A DNA stretch of 21,375 nucleotides. Source: CAZOGW01 sp964579415. GTDB lineage: Bacteria > Actinomycetota > Acidimicrobiia > Spongiisociales > UBA5794. Below are positions 5,192 through 12,832 of the stretch, one piece after another (positions within the stretch are counted from its first letter, which is position 1; each line of letters begins with the position of its first letter). The DNA lies in the NCBI GenBank assembly GCA_964579415.1, contig CAZOGW010000045.1, forward strand, positions 1-21,375, written 5' to 3'. Made by a program: the position numbers and the translations under genes. A model generated the notes under the pieces. The model made no database searches. It saw only the letters and a program-made list of their open reading frames with translations, and was not told the DNA's origin.

Positions 5192-7878
5192 CGACTACCC
5201 CCTGGGGACGATGCTTGCGCAGCCGATTGTAGCCCCGGACCCGAAGCGGGATCGCGGCGCCGCCTGAGCCATTTGTGGGCGGCGTCGGCGGCGAGGAGGA
5301 GCGGCATGGAGGCGAAGGCGACCGCCCATCCGACGCCGGAGGGGCTCTCGTGACCGAGGACGGCGGCCACTGCCGGGGCGAGGAGGAATACCGCCGCCAC
5401 CGCCAGCTCGATGGCGGCGGCGCCGAGAAGGAGCCGGTTGGTCGACAGCGGGACCCGCCACGCCGGTCGGGTCGTGCTCCGGCAGGCGAATGCGTTGGCG
5501 GTCTGCGCAAGGACCACGGTGGCGAAGGCTGCCCCCGATGCGGCCGCCATGGCGTCGCCGGGGAACGCCTCGCCGGGTCGCCAGCCGGCGGCGAGGAACA
5601 CGGCGAAGAACGCCGCCATCTCGGCAGCGGCCTCCACCGGTCCGAGCAGGCCGAAGGACCGGAAGGCGACGGCGCGGTTGAGGAGGCGCCCGCTGCTGGG
5701 CGTGGGATCTGCGCCGTCGCGGTGGGTGGGCTCGGCGCCCAGAGCCGTGGCGGAGAGGGTATCGGTGCCGAGGTCGAGCGCCAGGATCTGGAGCACACCC
5801 AGAGCCAGCGGGATGCGGCTACCCGACAGCGCCCAGATCAGGAACGGCGTTATCTCGGCGACGTTGTCGGTCAGGTGGTAGGTGAGGAAACGCCGGGCGT
5901 TGGTGAAGATGGCCCTGCCCTGGTGGACGGCGGTGATGATGGTGGCGAGGTCGTCGTCGAGCAGGACGAGATCGGCCGCCTCGCGGGCGACGTCGGTTCC
6001 ACCCTCGCCCATGGCGATCCCGATGTCGGCTTCCCGCAGAGCGGGACCGTCGTTGACGCCGTCACCGGTCATGGCGACGACGTGGCCCTTCCGCTTGAGG
6101 GCACGCGCGATCCTCAGCTTGTCCTCCGGGGTCACCTGGCTCACCACGACCCCGTCGTGATCCACCACGGAGGCGAGCTGGTCATCGTCGGTGGGCAGGT
6201 CGGCTCCGGTCAGAACCGGCGCCCCCGGCAGGTGGAGCCCCACCTCGCCGGCGATCGCCAGGGCGGTGGCGGCATGGTCACCGGTGACAAGGGCCACCTT
6301 GATACCGGCGGCCCGGATGGCAGCCACCGATGCCGCCGCCCGGGGTCGGGGCGGGTCCTCGATGCCGAGCAGGCCGAGGAACTCCAGGTCGCGCTCGACG
6401 GTGGCTGCATCGGGCGGCGATGGCGTCATCGTCACCGGGCGGCCGGCGACGGCCAGCACCCTGAGACCACGGCCGGAGAGAGCCTCCGCCATCGCGGAGG
6501 GGGCCGTCGTGTCGCCGCGGCACACCGGGAGCACCGCGTCGGGCGCGCCTTTCACGTAGAGGTGGTCGGCGGTCATCACCGACATGCGCCGGCGCTGGCT
6601 GTCGAAGGGGTAGCGGGCCACCTCGGTGCCGTCGGCGGCATCCACCGTCACTCCCAGCCTGCGGGCGCAGGCGTCGAGCGCGGCCTCCATGGGATCGCCC
6701 ACCGCCACCCAGTTCCCCTCCCTGGGGACGGCCCGGCCCGTCGAGCAGCGGCGTGCCGCAGCTGCCACCTCGGCCGCGGTCGCCGCCGCAGAGGGTGATT
6801 CCGCCACAACGCCCGCGTCGGGCTCGTAGCCGGTGCCGGCGATGTTGACCGAGCCATGCGGCGTCCATATCTCCACCACCGCCATGCGGTTCTGGGTGAG
6901 GGTGCCTGTTTTGTCGGTGCACAGGAAGGTCGTCGAGCCGAGCGTCTCCGCCGCCTCGAGGCGCCGCACCAGGGCGTGATGGGAGGCCATGCGCTGTGCT
7001 CCGATGGCCAGCGACAAGGTCACCGTGGGAAGCAGGGCCTCGGGCACCAGGGCAACCATGACCCCGATCCCCAAGATGAGACCTGAAGCGGGTTCCATAC
7101 CCAGCAGCAGGCCGGCGCCGATGAAGGCGACACCGACGCCGACGGCGGTGAACGCCGTGGTACGAACCAGCCGGTGTATCTCGCGTCCCAGCGGTGAGAG
7201 GGACCGGCGCACCCCGGTGGTGAGGGCGGCGACCGCTGCCAGCCGGGTGGCGGCGCCGGTGGCCGCGACCACGCCGAGCGCCTCACCCTCGACGAAGAAC
7301 GTCCCGGCGTGGAGCGGGTCCCCGGTTTCCTTGTTCACGGCGACGCTCTCGCCGGTGAGGATCGACTCGTCGACCTTGGCGGCGTGGGCTTCGATGGCGG
7401 TCATATCGGCACCGATCCGGTCGCCGCCTCCCAGGACCACCAGGTCTCCGGGGACCAGCTCCGCGGCGTCGACCTCACGGGGGATTCCGTCACGAACCAC
7501 GACGGAACGGCGGGGGACGATCTCGCGGAGGCGCTCTGCCGCCTTCTCCGCCCGGTGCTCCTGGACGAAGGCGAACGCCCCGTTGAGGACGATGACACCG
7601 AAGATGGCCACGCCCAGTTCGGGGAGGTCGGCGACGATCGCCAACCCTCCGGCGATCCAGAGGAGAACCGCGAAGAAGTGGAAGAGGTGCGCCACGATCT
7701 GTCGCCACACGCCGGGGCGCCTGGGGACGGGGAGTCGGTTGGGGCCATGCTCCTCCAGCCGGAGGTGTGCCTCCTCCGTGCTCAATCCAACCGGGACCGG
7801 TGGCGGCGCCCCCACCTTCACGATGGGCCCGCCGCTGCCCGACCCCGCCTGCCCACGTGCGGCTCTCGGTTCGCTCAC
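5188..7878 (-). CDS. P2-type cation-transporting ATPase
   Basis: This is an ion-pumping membrane ATPase of 896 aa if started at the GTG at 7878. A second GTG at 7821 (877 aa) has a slightly better upstream GGCGGG, so the start is not settled; longer readings run into xdhC. Motifs in order: actuator loop TGES (175-178), TM4 motif PEALLP (279-284), phosphorylation motif DKTGTLT (322-328), nucleotide site KGAPD (443-447), TGD (532-534), hinge GDGVNDGPA (605-613) and TM6 DLGTDTL (702-708). Helices M1-M2 (about 64-108), M3-M4 (240-293) and a six-helix C-terminal part fit the P2 (Ca2+/Mg2+/Na+-like) layout. There is no CPx motif or N-terminal heavy-metal domain, so a copper pump is unlikely. The exact ion is unknown. 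The stop overlaps the next gene. Confidence 0.92.
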   Translation of the reverse strand: MSEPRAARGQAGSGSGGPIVKVGAPPPVPVGLSTEEAHLRLEEHGPNRLPVPRRPGVWRQIVAHLFHFFAVLLWIAGGLAIVADLPELGVAIFGVIVLNGAFAFVQEHRAEKAAERLREIVPRRSVVVRDGIPREVDAAELVPGDLVVLGGGDRIGADMTAIEAHAAKVDESILTGESVAVNKETGDPLHAGTFFVEGEALGVVAATGAATRLAAVAALTTGVRRSLSPLGREIHRLVRTTAFTAVGVGVAFIGAGLLLGMEPASGLILGIGVMVALVPEALLPTVTLSLAIGAQRMASHHALVRRLEAAETLGSTTFLCTDKTGTLTQNRMAVVEIWTPHGSVNIAGTGYEPDAGVVAESPSAAATAAEVAAAARRCSTGRAVPREGNWVAVGDPMEAALDACARRLGVTVDAADGTEVARYPFDSQRRRMSVMTADHLYVKGAPDAVLPVCRGDTTAPSAMAEALSGRGLRVLAVAGRPVTMTPSPPDAATVERDLEFLGLLGIEDPPRPRAAASVAAIRAAGIKVALVTGDHAATALAIAGEVGLHLPGAPVLTGADLPTDDDQLASVVDHDGVVVSQVTPEDKLRIARALKRKGHVVAMTGDGVNDGPALREADIGIAMGEGGTDVAREAADLVLLDDDLATIITAVHQGRAIFTNARRFLTYHLTDNVAEITPFLIWALSGSRIPLALGVLQILALDLGTDTLSATALGAEPTHRDGADPTPSSGRLLNRAVAFRSFGLLGPVEAAAEMAAFFAVFLAAGWRPGEAFPGDAMAAASGAAFATVVLAQTANAFACRSTTRPAWRVPLSTNRLLLGAAAIELAVAAVFLLAPAVAAVLGHESPSGVGWAVAFASMPLLLAADAAHKWLRRRRDPASGPGLQSAAQASSPGGSR

Positions 7879-7972
7879 AACCCGATCATCCGCCGCGCCG
7901 CATCCCGGGCACAGTGCCGATGGTCCCCCTGCGCGGCGGTGCGGGTCGCCGGGCCGTCCCGCCGGCGCGGCT

Positions 7973-8893
7973 TCAGGACGCGGGAGGCGCAGGGGAGTGG
8001 CGGTCGGCGATGGCCTCGGCGAGTACGGCCACGGCGATCTCACCAGGAGTGTCGGCACCGATGTCGAGGCCGGCGGGACCGTGGATGCGGTCGAGGTCGG
8101 TGACGCCGCGGTAGGCAAGCCAGTCGGCCCGGTCCTGTCGCATGCGGCGGCTCCCCAGGGCACCGATGTAGCCGACCTGGTGTTCCAGCGCGGCCATGAG
8201 GGCGGAGCCGGTGAGCTCCAGGTCGTGCCCGGCCACCACCACCTTGTCGAGCATGGAGAGAGTGGCGATGACGCCGGCGGCGGTGTCGGCGTCGGTGACG
8301 ATCCGGGTCTGCCACCCCAGCGACGAGGCGACCTCGGCCAGCTTCTCGGGGATCGGCCCGGACCCGATCACGACGAGCTGAGGCACGGCGCGGAACACGG
8401 AGACCACCAGGTCGCCGATCCGTGTCGAGCCGGAGGCGCCGCCGGTGAACAGCCGGGCCACCTCGTCGTCTGCCTCGGCGATGTTGCCGGCGGTATAGAG
8501 GCGGGTCTCGACCACCTCGTCGGCGTCGAGTCTCGCCACCAGGCACAGCGGAAGCCGCTCCAGCGCCAGGTCCCACAGATCGCCAGGGAGGGTCGCGGCC
8601 GGGGCAAGCAGGCAGGTGGCCGAACCGCCCGCATCGAGCCCGGCGATGAGGGCGTCGACCTGGCCGACCTCGATGCCGACCAGGCGGCCCGCGTTCCACC
8701 GCCCCGCCAGGTCGGCAAGCTGCCCGTCGAGAGCACCGCCGGCGAGTGACCCGATGCGGCCACCTCCGGGGGTGAACACGACGGCGTCGGACCAGTCGCC
8801 GACGGGGAGCCCATCAGCCTCCACCACCCAGGCCACGTCCGCCCGTGTCCCGGAGCGCAGGCATGCGGCCACGGTGAGCGCGATGCCGTACAT
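7973..8893 (-). CDS. XdhC/CoxI-family molybdenum hydroxylase maturation protein
   Basis: The 306-aa protein has the two-part XdhC layout. An N-terminal XdhC/CoxI domain (about 1-130) carries the GGGRIGSLAGG motif (43-53). A C-terminal Rossmann-like domain carries VVIGSGPIPEKL (174-185), KVVVAGHD (217-224), GYIGALGSRR (241-250) and HGPAGLDIGADTPGEIAVAVLAE (271-293). In the family, XdhC binds molybdenum cofactor, helps its sulfuration and inserts it into xanthine-dehydrogenase-like enzymes; CoxI/CoxF are the CO-dehydrogenase counterparts. The ATG at 8893 lacks a Shine-Dalgarno site, but TACACT lies 7 nt upstream, which suggests a leaderless transcript. Together with the MoxR and vWA genes it points to a molybdenum hydroxylase encoded elsewhere. 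Confidence 0.9.
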   Translation of the reverse strand: MYGIALTVAACLRSGTRADVAWVVEADGLPVGDWSDAVVFTPGGGRIGSLAGGALDGQLADLAGRWNAGRLVGIEVGQVDALIAGLDAGGSATCLLAPAATLPGDLWDLALERLPLCLVARLDADEVVETRLYTAGNIAEADDEVARLFTGGASGSTRIGDLVVSVFRAVPQLVVIGSGPIPEKLAEVASSLGWQTRIVTDADTAAGVIATLSMLDKVVVAGHDLELTGSALMAALEHQVGYIGALGSRRMRQDRADWLAYRGVTDLDRIHGPAGLDIGADTPGEIAVAVLAEAIADRHSPAPPAS

Positions 8894-8900
8894 GGGCGGG

Positions 8901-8906
8901 AGTGTA
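8901..8906 (-). promoter_or_regulatory. Likely leaderless -10 box of the XdhC-like gene
   Basis: TACACT on the minus strand ends 7 nt before the ATG at 8893, and no ribosome-binding site intervenes. It lies just inside the 20-bp gap after the TetR gene, so the XdhC-like gene may be transcribed on its own as well as by read-through. Confidence 0.45.
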
Positions 8907-8913
8907 CGGGAGG

Positions 8914-9480
8914 TCAGCGGGGGAGCAGGTGCGCGGTGGCCATGGCGACCACGCGTTCGGCGGCGCGCCGGGGCGGCCAGCCGTGAGCGCGGCGCATGTG
9001 CAGGTAGGTCCAGCACACCGAGTTGGCGACGAGGGTCGCCTCGCCGCGGGGGTCCTCGACGTGAAGGGACCCGTCCATGCTGCCGTCGAGAAGCAGCCGT
9101 TCGAACGGCTCGATGAACTCGAAGCTGGTGGTGCGCCCCGGCTTGCCCGGGATGGGTCGCGCCGCGGCGCCGTAGAAAGAGGTGAGGACCACGGCGTGGC
9201 GTTCGGCCACATCGCAGAGGATGTGGAGGGCGGTGGCGAGCCGGGTGGCTGCGTCGTCGGTGCCGGTGATAGCGGGCCATAGCGAGGTCCGCAGGTCGTC
9301 GCTGGCGCGAGCCAGCACCGCCACCACGTAGTCGTCGAGGTTGGCGCCGCGCCGGTGCAAGGTGACCCGCGACAGGTCGGCCTGTCCGGCGATAGCAGAG
9401 ATGGTGAGACCCTTCACGCCGTCCTCTTCGAGGACCCGGGTAACGGCGTCGAGTACTGCGTCGTCGATCTGAACGCTCAT
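8914..9480 (-). CDS. TetR/AcrR-family transcriptional regulator
   Basis: The 188-aa protein has the TetR layout: an N-terminal helix-turn-helix (about 25-48, GLTISAIAGQADLSRVTLHRRGANLDDYV), where the usual YYHF of the recognition region is replaced by LHRRG, and a variable helical C-terminal ligand domain. It is the first gene of the minus-strand block and divergent from a GNAT gene. A TATAGT box ends 6 nt before its ATG, so it is probably leaderless and may bind the ACACATGTGT palindrome upstream. The ligand is unknown. Confidence 0.9.
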   Translation of the reverse strand: MSVQIDDAVLDAVTRVLEEDGVKGLTISAIAGQADLSRVTLHRRGANLDDYVVAVLARASDDLRTSLWPAITGTDDAATRLATALHILCDVAERHAVVLTSFYGAAARPIPGKPGRTTSFEFIEPFERLLLDGSMDGSLHVEDPRGEATLVANSVCWTYLHMRRAHGWPPRRAAERVVAMATAHLLPR

Positions 9481-9486
9481 GTGACG

Positions 9487-9543
9487 ACTATAACTGTTGC
9501 GCGATCGTTACACATGTGTTACAACGTCGCAGCGCAATAGGCT
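9487..9543. promoter_or_regulatory. Divergent promoter/operator region between tetR-like and GNAT genes
   Basis: On the minus strand TATAGT (9487-9492) ends 6 nt before the TetR ATG. A perfect 10-bp palindrome ACACATGTGT lies at 9510-9519, flanked by GTTAC direct repeats (9507-9511 and 9518-9522) and by TTGCGC/GCGCAA arms (9497-9502 and 9532-9537). On the plus strand TAGGCT (9538-9543) may be the -10 box for the GNAT gene. The set fits an autoregulated TetR operator, but binding is an inference. Confidence 0.5.
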
Positions 9544-9613
9544 CAACACTGGAAGGGTGATCGTGATGGAGCGCGTCCTCGCCGGGAGCCGCAGAGGCGC
9601 AAAGGAGTTCCCT

Positions 9614-10150
9614 GTGCTGACCCATCGCCTCGCCACTCGTGATGACGTGCCGGCTCTGCAGGCCCTCGCCGACGCCGCCATCGACATCCTGCAGCGCCAG
9701 CACCTGGATCCCATTCAGGTGGCGGCGAGCCGCGCCATCATGACCATCGACGAGCGGCTGGTCGAAGACGGCACCTACTTCGTGGTCGAGTGCGAGGGAC
9801 GGATCGCCGGATGCGGCGGCTGGAGCCGGCGCACCACCTATTACACCGGCGATCCCCACGGTGTCGAGGGCGACGGGTTCGTCGACCCGGCCACCGGCCC
9901 GGCGCGGGTCCGTGCCATGTACACCCACCCCGACTTCGCCCGACGCGGCGTCGCCCGGCTCATCCTGTCGCTGGCGGAGGAGGCGGCGGCCTCAGCCGGC
10001 TACGGGTCGCTGCAGCTTGTGTCCACACTCGCCGGCGAGCCGCTGTACACCAGGTGCGGCTACGGGGTCGTGGAGCGCATCGAGACGGACGTCTCCGGTG
10101 TCACCATCCCATTGCTCAGGATGACGAAGCAGCTTCCCAGCGGAGGGTGA
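9614..10150 (+). CDS. GNAT-family N-acetyltransferase
   Basis: The protein is 178 aa from the GTG at 9614, chosen because AAGGAG (9602-9607) sits 6 nt upstream; an ATG at 9566 would add 16 residues. The GNAT fold is shown by strands around YFVVECEGRIAGCGGW (55-70), motif A with the acetyl-CoA pyrophosphate loop RRGVAR (110-115) after VRAMYTHPDFA (99-109), and the C-terminal EPLYTRCGYGVVER (142-155). It transfers an acetyl group from acetyl-CoA to an unknown amine, probably in the cytoplasm. It is divergent from the TetR gene and could be its target. Its stop lies 7 bp from the convergent GPP34 gene. Confidence 0.9.
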   Translation: MLTHRLATRDDVPALQALADAAIDILQRQHLDPIQVAASRAIMTIDERLVEDGTYFVVECEGRIAGCGGWSRRTTYYTGDPHGVEGDGFVDPATGPARVRAMYTHPDFARRGVARLILSLAEEAAASAGYGSLQLVSTLAGEPLYTRCGYGVVERIETDVSGVTIPLLRMTKQLPSGG

Positions 10151-10157
10151 GTGCCTG

Positions 10158-10826
10158 TCAATCGGACGCGGCTGCGGTGGTGGCGACGGCGGCCGCCACC
10201 GCCGCGGTCATGGAGGCGATGACGCTTTGCACCGCTGCGCCGGCGAACTCCCCCTTGGCGATGCGCTTGGCACGCTGTTTCAGCTCCCGCTTGGGTAGCG
10301 CCGAGTCGTTGACGACCTTGGGGATGGCGTCCACGGCGTAGAGCAGCGAGACAAGGGCGGTCTCGTGAGGTCCGGGAGGCGCCTCGTCGACGAGAACGGT
10401 ACGAAGGCCGCGCCTCACCTCGTCTTCATAGGTGGAATTGGCGGCCGGCCACGACCGCCTGGGGAAGACTCCGAGGATCGTGCCCTCCTCGGCACGGAGG
10501 ATGCCGCGGTTGGTGAGTCGTTCCAGCAGCGCCGGGCGCAGGCCTTTGGTGAGGCGGGGGAGCACACTCTCCGGCTTGACGGGTTTGCGTGCCGAGATGC
10601 GCTGCATGGCGTCATCGAGCAGCGAGTCGAGGGTGAGGCCCGCATTGGTGACGACCACCCGTCCTGGCTTGACCTCGCCTCCCGGTTCTGAGAGGCCGAC
10701 GTGGCCCCTCTCGGTGAGTTCCACCAGGACAGCGCCGGCCAGCGCCAGGTCGAGCCGGGTGGTGTCGACCAGCGGCCTGCCCGTGGTGTCGTCCGTCAGC
10801 AGCAGCAGAAGATCCTCGGCCAGCAT
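10158..10826 (-). CDS. GPP34 (Golgi phosphoprotein 3-like) family protein
   Basis: The 222-aa protein begins MLAEDLLLLLTDDTTGRPL, the typical opening of the GPP34 family. ALAGAVLVELTERGHV (29-44), a central LERLTNRGILRAEEGTILGVFPRRSWP segment, and the late ETALVSLLYAVDAIPKVV block follow. Eukaryotic members bind PI4P at the Golgi; the role of the many actinobacterial members is not established, with membrane association likely. The C-terminus is Ala-rich (AAVAAAVATTAAA). GGAGG touches the ATG directly, too close to work as a normal ribosome site, and TAGACT ends 6 nt upstream, so a leaderless mRNA is likely. It follows the two-component genes on the same strand with a 65-bp gap. Confidence 0.88.
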   Translation of the reverse strand: MLAEDLLLLLTDDTTGRPLVDTTRLDLALAGAVLVELTERGHVGLSEPGGEVKPGRVVVTNAGLTLDSLLDDAMQRISARKPVKPESVLPRLTKGLRPALLERLTNRGILRAEEGTILGVFPRRSWPAANSTYEDEVRRGLRTVLVDEAPPGPHETALVSLLYAVDAIPKVVNDSALPKRELKQRAKRIAKGEFAGAAVQSVIASMTAAVAAAVATTAAASD

Positions 10827-10832
10827 CCTCCG

Positions 10833-10838
10833 AGTCTA
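10833..10838 (-). promoter_or_regulatory. Likely leaderless -10 box of the GPP34 gene
   Basis: TAGACT on the minus strand is separated from the ATG by exactly 6 nt, the spacing expected when transcription starts on the start codon. Confidence 0.45.
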
Positions 10839-10891
10839 TGGACACCACCGGTTTACGCCTCACCCGGGTTTCTGGATACCGGATACCGTCT

Positions 10892-11539
10892 TCAGGGATC
10901 CAGTAGCCCCAGATCCAGTGCCCGGATGGCGGCGCGGGTGCGGTCCCTCACCCCCAGCTTGAGGAGGACGTTGGAGACGTGGTTCTTCACCGTGCCCGGG
11001 GCGAGGTGGATGGCGGCCGCGATCTCCCGGTTGGAATAGCCGGCGACGACGAGGCGCAGGATGTCCAGCTCCCGCTCGGTTAGCGGCGGGGGACGCTCGA
11101 TACCCTCCACCACCGCGGGACGTTGCCGCACCGCCCGCAACAGCCGGTCCGTCACCGCCGGCTGCCACAGGGTCCCCCCGCCGGCCAGCTCCCGGATCGC
11201 CCCGACGAGTTGGTCGAGGGTGACATCTTTGAGCATGTAGCCGGCGGCGCCGGCCCGCATCGCCCCGAATACGAGCTCGTCGTCGTCGAAGGTGGTCAGC
11301 ACCAGCACGGGCACCGCGTCGCCGCGCTGCTGCAACGCTTCCAGGGTGGCGATTCCGTCCCGGCGGGGCATGCGCAGGTCGAGGAGTAGGACGTCGGGAC
11401 GGTGCTCCGCCACCAGCGACAGTGCCTCGTCACCGTCGCCGCCGTCGGCGACCACCTCCACGTCGTCGGCGAGCGCCAGCAGGCCGCGGATGCCCTCCCG
11501 GATCAGGGTCTGGTCGTCGACGAGGACGATCCGGATCAC
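10892..11539 (-). CDS. NarL/LuxR-family response regulator
   Basis: The 215-aa protein has a receiver domain with acidic pair D8-D9, phospho-acceptor D54 in LLLDLRMP, T82/T83 and K104, then a LuxR-type HTH from about 153 (LTERELDILRLVVAGYSNREIAAAIHLAPGTVKNHVSNVLLKLGV). The GTG at 11539 is preferred because it overlaps the kinase TGA (GTGA) and gives the usual MIRIVLVDDQ opening; an ATG at 11554 would add five residues. It is probably phosphorylated by the adjacent kinase. A likely target is the twin palindrome region upstream of the kinase and the divergent ABC exporter. The signal is unknown. Confidence 0.93.
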   Translation of the reverse strand: MIRIVLVDDQTLIREGIRGLLALADDVEVVADGGDGDEALSLVAEHRPDVLLLDLRMPRRDGIATLEALQQRGDAVPVLVLTTFDDDELVFGAMRAGAAGYMLKDVTLDQLVGAIRELAGGGTLWQPAVTDRLLRAVRQRPAVVEGIERPPPLTERELDILRLVVAGYSNREIAAAIHLAPGTVKNHVSNVLLKLGVRDRTRAAIRALDLGLLDP

Positions 11540-12687
11540 GTCGCCGGCAACCATGCTTCGACACCGAACCCCCGGCTCGGACCGGGATCGATGGCCACCG
11601 TCCCGCCCAGGTCGGCGAACCGCTCCTCCATCCCGGTGAGACCGTTGCCCATCTGCCATCGCGACGCGCCGGTCCCGTTGTCGCGGGCCTCCACTCGGAC
11701 CCCGGCCTCGTCGGAGGTGACCCGCACGGTGAGCCGGTCGGCGGAGGCGTGGCGCAACGTGTTGGTGGCGACTTCCTGCACCAAGCGGACCACGGCCAGG
11801 GCGCGTGTGTCGTCGACGGTGCGCTGCTCGTCGACGGTGAGGTCGACGGCGACGCTGGGGAGCCGGCCCAGCATGGGGCGCAGCGTGGCGTCGAGCCCGT
11901 GGGAAGCGTCACGCAGCTCGCCGACGACCCCGCGGATGTCGGTGAGCAGGTCCTTGGTGATGATCCTGGCCCGCTCCACGTGCTCGGCGGCGGCGCCGTC
12001 GACGTGGTGTCCGGCGATCTCCAGCTCGAGTGCGAGTGCGGTGAGCTGGTGACCGACGACGTCGTGGAGGTCCCGGGCGATGCGGAGGCGCTCGGTGTTG
12101 CGGCTCGACGCGGCCAGCATCGTGGTGGCGGCGGACAGCTCGGCGTTCGACGCCGCCAGGGCCCGGCGTGCTCGCACCTCGCGGATGGCGGTGCGGACCA
12201 TCAGCGCGGCGAACACCTGGAACATGAGGTAGATCGTCGAGGTGAACACCACTGAGAAGGTGTCGTTGCCGGCCAGCGCCGACCCGGTGGCGGCAACCAC
12301 GGTCTGGGCGACGATGATCCCCGCCACCTGGCCCATGGGAAGCACGAATGTCGCCCCTGCCGCCGTGATCACGAACAGGACCGCCAGCCAGTCGAAGGGG
12401 GGGATCGCCAGCCGCAGGGTGACGCCGGTGACGACCAGGATGCCGATCATCGCCCGCTGCGGCCCCTGCCGCCGCAGGGCAGGGAAGCGGCTGCTGCTGT
12501 CGACGAGGAGCGTCGCCAGATAGAGCCCGTAGGCGCTCCAGGCCACCAGGAGACTTCCGGTGCCGATGTCGGCCCCGGTGCTCAGGAAGACGAGCATCGC
12601 CACCCCCACCGCCACCACAGTGAGGATTGCGGTCCCGGTCCCCACCTGTTCGTCACGGAACGCGGCGTCCGTTCGGCGCATCGTCAC
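11536..12687 (-). CDS. DesK-like sensor histidine kinase
   Basis: The 383-aa protein has about five or six hydrophobic segments in the first 165 residues and no clear extracellular sensor domain. A HisKA_3 dimerisation domain follows with phospho-acceptor H208 in RIARDLHDVVGHQL. The ATPase domain has an N-box QEVATNTLRHA (304-314), DNGTG (336-340) and GNGLTGMEER (347-356). Such kinases often sense membrane or envelope stress and control a neighbouring ABC exporter. GTG at 12687 is taken as the start because TAAGAT ends 6 nt upstream; an ATG six bases further in is the alternative. Its end overlaps the response regulator gene. Confidence 0.93.
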   Translation of the reverse strand: MTMRRTDAAFRDEQVGTGTAILTVVAVGVAMLVFLSTGADIGTGSLLVAWSAYGLYLATLLVDSSSRFPALRRQGPQRAMIGILVVTGVTLRLAIPPFDWLAVLFVITAAGATFVLPMGQVAGIIVAQTVVAATGSALAGNDTFSVVFTSTIYLMFQVFAALMVRTAIREVRARRALAASNAELSAATTMLAASSRNTERLRIARDLHDVVGHQLTALALELEIAGHHVDGAAAEHVERARIITKDLLTDIRGVVGELRDASHGLDATLRPMLGRLPSVAVDLTVDEQRTVDDTRALAVVRLVQEVATNTLRHASADRLTVRVTSDEAGVRVEARDNGTGASRWQMGNGLTGMEERFADLGGTVAIDPGPSRGFGVEAWLPAT

Positions 12688-12693
12688 CGCCTG

Positions 12694-12699
12694 ATCTTA
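12694..12699 (-). promoter_or_regulatory. Likely leaderless -10 box of the kinase-regulator operon
   Basis: TAAGAT on the minus strand is exactly 6 nt from the GTG at 12687. The first palindrome (12716-12727) begins 17 bp further upstream, in the -35 area, so a protein bound there could block or recruit polymerase. Confidence 0.45.
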
Positions 12700-12715
12700 C
12701 GGGGGATGGCCGGCA

Positions 12716-12768
12716 GGCACATGTGCCACAAGTCACGGGTGGAATCGGTGACCGGCGGCACATGTGCC
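12716..12768. promoter_or_regulatory. Two identical 12-bp palindromes, probable operator pair
   Basis: GGCACATGTGCC occurs at 12716-12727 and again at 12757-12768, both perfect palindromes, 41 bp apart (about four helical turns, same DNA face). They lie in the 145-bp gap between the divergent kinase/regulator genes and the ABC exporter genes. The adjacent LuxR-type regulator, which would act as a dimer, is the obvious candidate binder. This is an inference from position and symmetry. Confidence 0.65.
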
Positions 12769-12785
12769 GACCCGCTGTCCCCCTT

Positions 12786-12818
12786 ACGTTGTCGCACCAG
12801 GGAGTTGTGCCACAACGT
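12786..12818. repeat. Inverted repeats just upstream of the ABC ATPase gene
   Basis: ACGTTGT (12786-12792) and ACAACGT (12812-12818) form a 19-nt-spaced inverted repeat. The right part also lies in a compact palindrome GTTGTG-C-CACAAC (12804-12816) just before the ribosome site AAGGAG. It may be a second operator or an mRNA hairpin that affects translation of the ABC gene. No function is proven. Confidence 0.45.
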
Positions 12819-12832
12819 GAAGGAGACCGGCC

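Noticed and set aside
5188..7878. Idea that the P-type ATPase supplies copper for a Mo/Cu CO dehydrogenase
   Set aside because: It lacks the CPx motif and heavy-metal domain and has PEALLP in TM4 and DLGTDTL in TM6, which fit P2-type pumps for other cations.
5188..8163. Longer P-type ATPase reading starting at 8163
   Set aside because: Its first 95 codons run through the end of the xdhC-like gene and have low-complexity shadow-frame composition. The family start fits GTG at 7878 or 7821.
5275..8749. Long plus-strand readings of 507 and 586 aa opposite the ATPase and XdhC genes
   Set aside because: They are mirror frames of clearly conserved minus-strand genes; long antisense frames are expected at this GC content.
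7973..9280. Longer XdhC reading starting at 9280
   Set aside because: The extra 129 residues are Arg/His-rich shadow of the TetR gene. The ATG at 8893 with TACACT upstream fits the family start.
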